The notes under the pieces are model-generated. The model did no database searches. It was not told the DNA's origin and saw only the letters and a program-made list of their open reading frames with translations. This document shows positions 5,397-5,502 of a stretch of 5,502 nucleotides of DNA, piece by piece. Made by a program: the position numbers and the translations under genes. The DNA comes from Candidatus Dojkabacteria bacterium (lineage in GTDB: Bacteria > Patescibacteriota > Dojkabacteria > SC72 > T1SED10-24). The stretch lies in assembly GCA_003560355.1 (NCBI GenBank), contig PWIP01000051.1, positions 1 to 5,502 on the forward strand. The letters run 5' to 3'. Position 1 is the stretch's first letter, and each line of letters begins with the position of its first letter.

Positions 5397-5502
5397 CTAT
5401 CTCTTGGAGAATTGAGGCTTTTTTCTTGCTTTTCTAAAATTGACCTTTTTACTCTCAACCATTCTTGGATCCCTAGTTATTAAACCATTTTTTCTTAAAA
5501 CA
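5397..5502 (-). CDS. rpsI: 30S ribosomal protein S9, C-terminal end (5' part beyond window)
   Basis: The minus-strand frame from the right edge to the TAG at 5399-5397 encodes 34 residues. They contain [14 protein letters not shown] at 6-19 and end in [12 protein letters not shown]. This matches the S9 C-terminal signature, usually G(L/F)LTRDxRxVERKKxGLxKARxxPQFSKR. S9 is a small-subunit head protein whose basic C-terminal tail, ending in Lys-Arg, reaches the P-site tRNA; that tail is intact. The family ERKK is ESKK here. In many bacteria rpsI follows rplM, which would then lie just outside the window. metK follows on the same strand after 62 bases, with no convincing terminator between them. 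Confidence 0.95.
   Translation of the reverse strand, partial: VLRKNGLITRDPRMVESKKVNFRKARKKPQFSKR

Noticed and set aside
939..5502. Recoded TGA (Gly or Trp), as in some candidate phyla
   Set aside because: All five visible stops are TAA or TAG, but the long genes are complete with normal GGN and TGG codons and no in-frame TGA. Five stops are too few to argue for recoding.

Overview
The window is a compact, AT-rich stretch of bacterial chromosome. It holds core housekeeping genes plus one fast-evolving surface-protein gene. Genes are tightly packed, one pair overlaps on the same strand, one pair overlaps tail to tail, and four of the five gene starts visible lack a clear Shine-Dalgarno sequence. 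The style of the secreted protein at the left edge (N-terminal membrane anchor, then low-cysteine beta-sandwich-like repeats) and the very reduced RNase P RNA suggest a small-genome lineage such as the Patescibacteria/CPR. That placement is inference, not proof. All four long ORFs read through under the standard code, and the five visible stops are TAA or TAG.

Layout: 1-876 (-) is the N-terminal 292 codons of a secreted or anchored surface protein that runs off the left edge, with its own sigma70-like promoter at 910-938. 939-1964 (-) is a trimmed tRNA-guanine transglycosylase and 1942-2925 (-) is UDP-glucose 4-epimerase; they overlap by 23 bases and are probably one transcript. 2926-2984 is a divergent AT-rich promoter region with a duplicated -10-like element. 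2985-3914 (+) is fmt. 3897-4204 (-) is the RNase P RNA gene rnpB, convergent with fmt and overlapping its 3' end by 18 bases. 4228-5334 (-) is metK with a strong ribosome binding site, and 5397-5502 (-) is the C-terminal end of rpsI (ribosomal protein S9).

Working together: rpsI, metK, rnpB and fmt all serve translation (ribosome, SAM for methylation, tRNA 5' maturation, initiator tRNA formylation), and tgt modifies tRNA. galE supplies UDP-galactose or related sugars, possibly for envelope glycans. There is no mobile element, CRISPR array, tRNA gene or defence system. The observations most worth following up are the RNase P RNA lacking the whole P15-P18 region, its antisense overlap with fmt, and the non-canonical residues in the TGT and MetK active sites.
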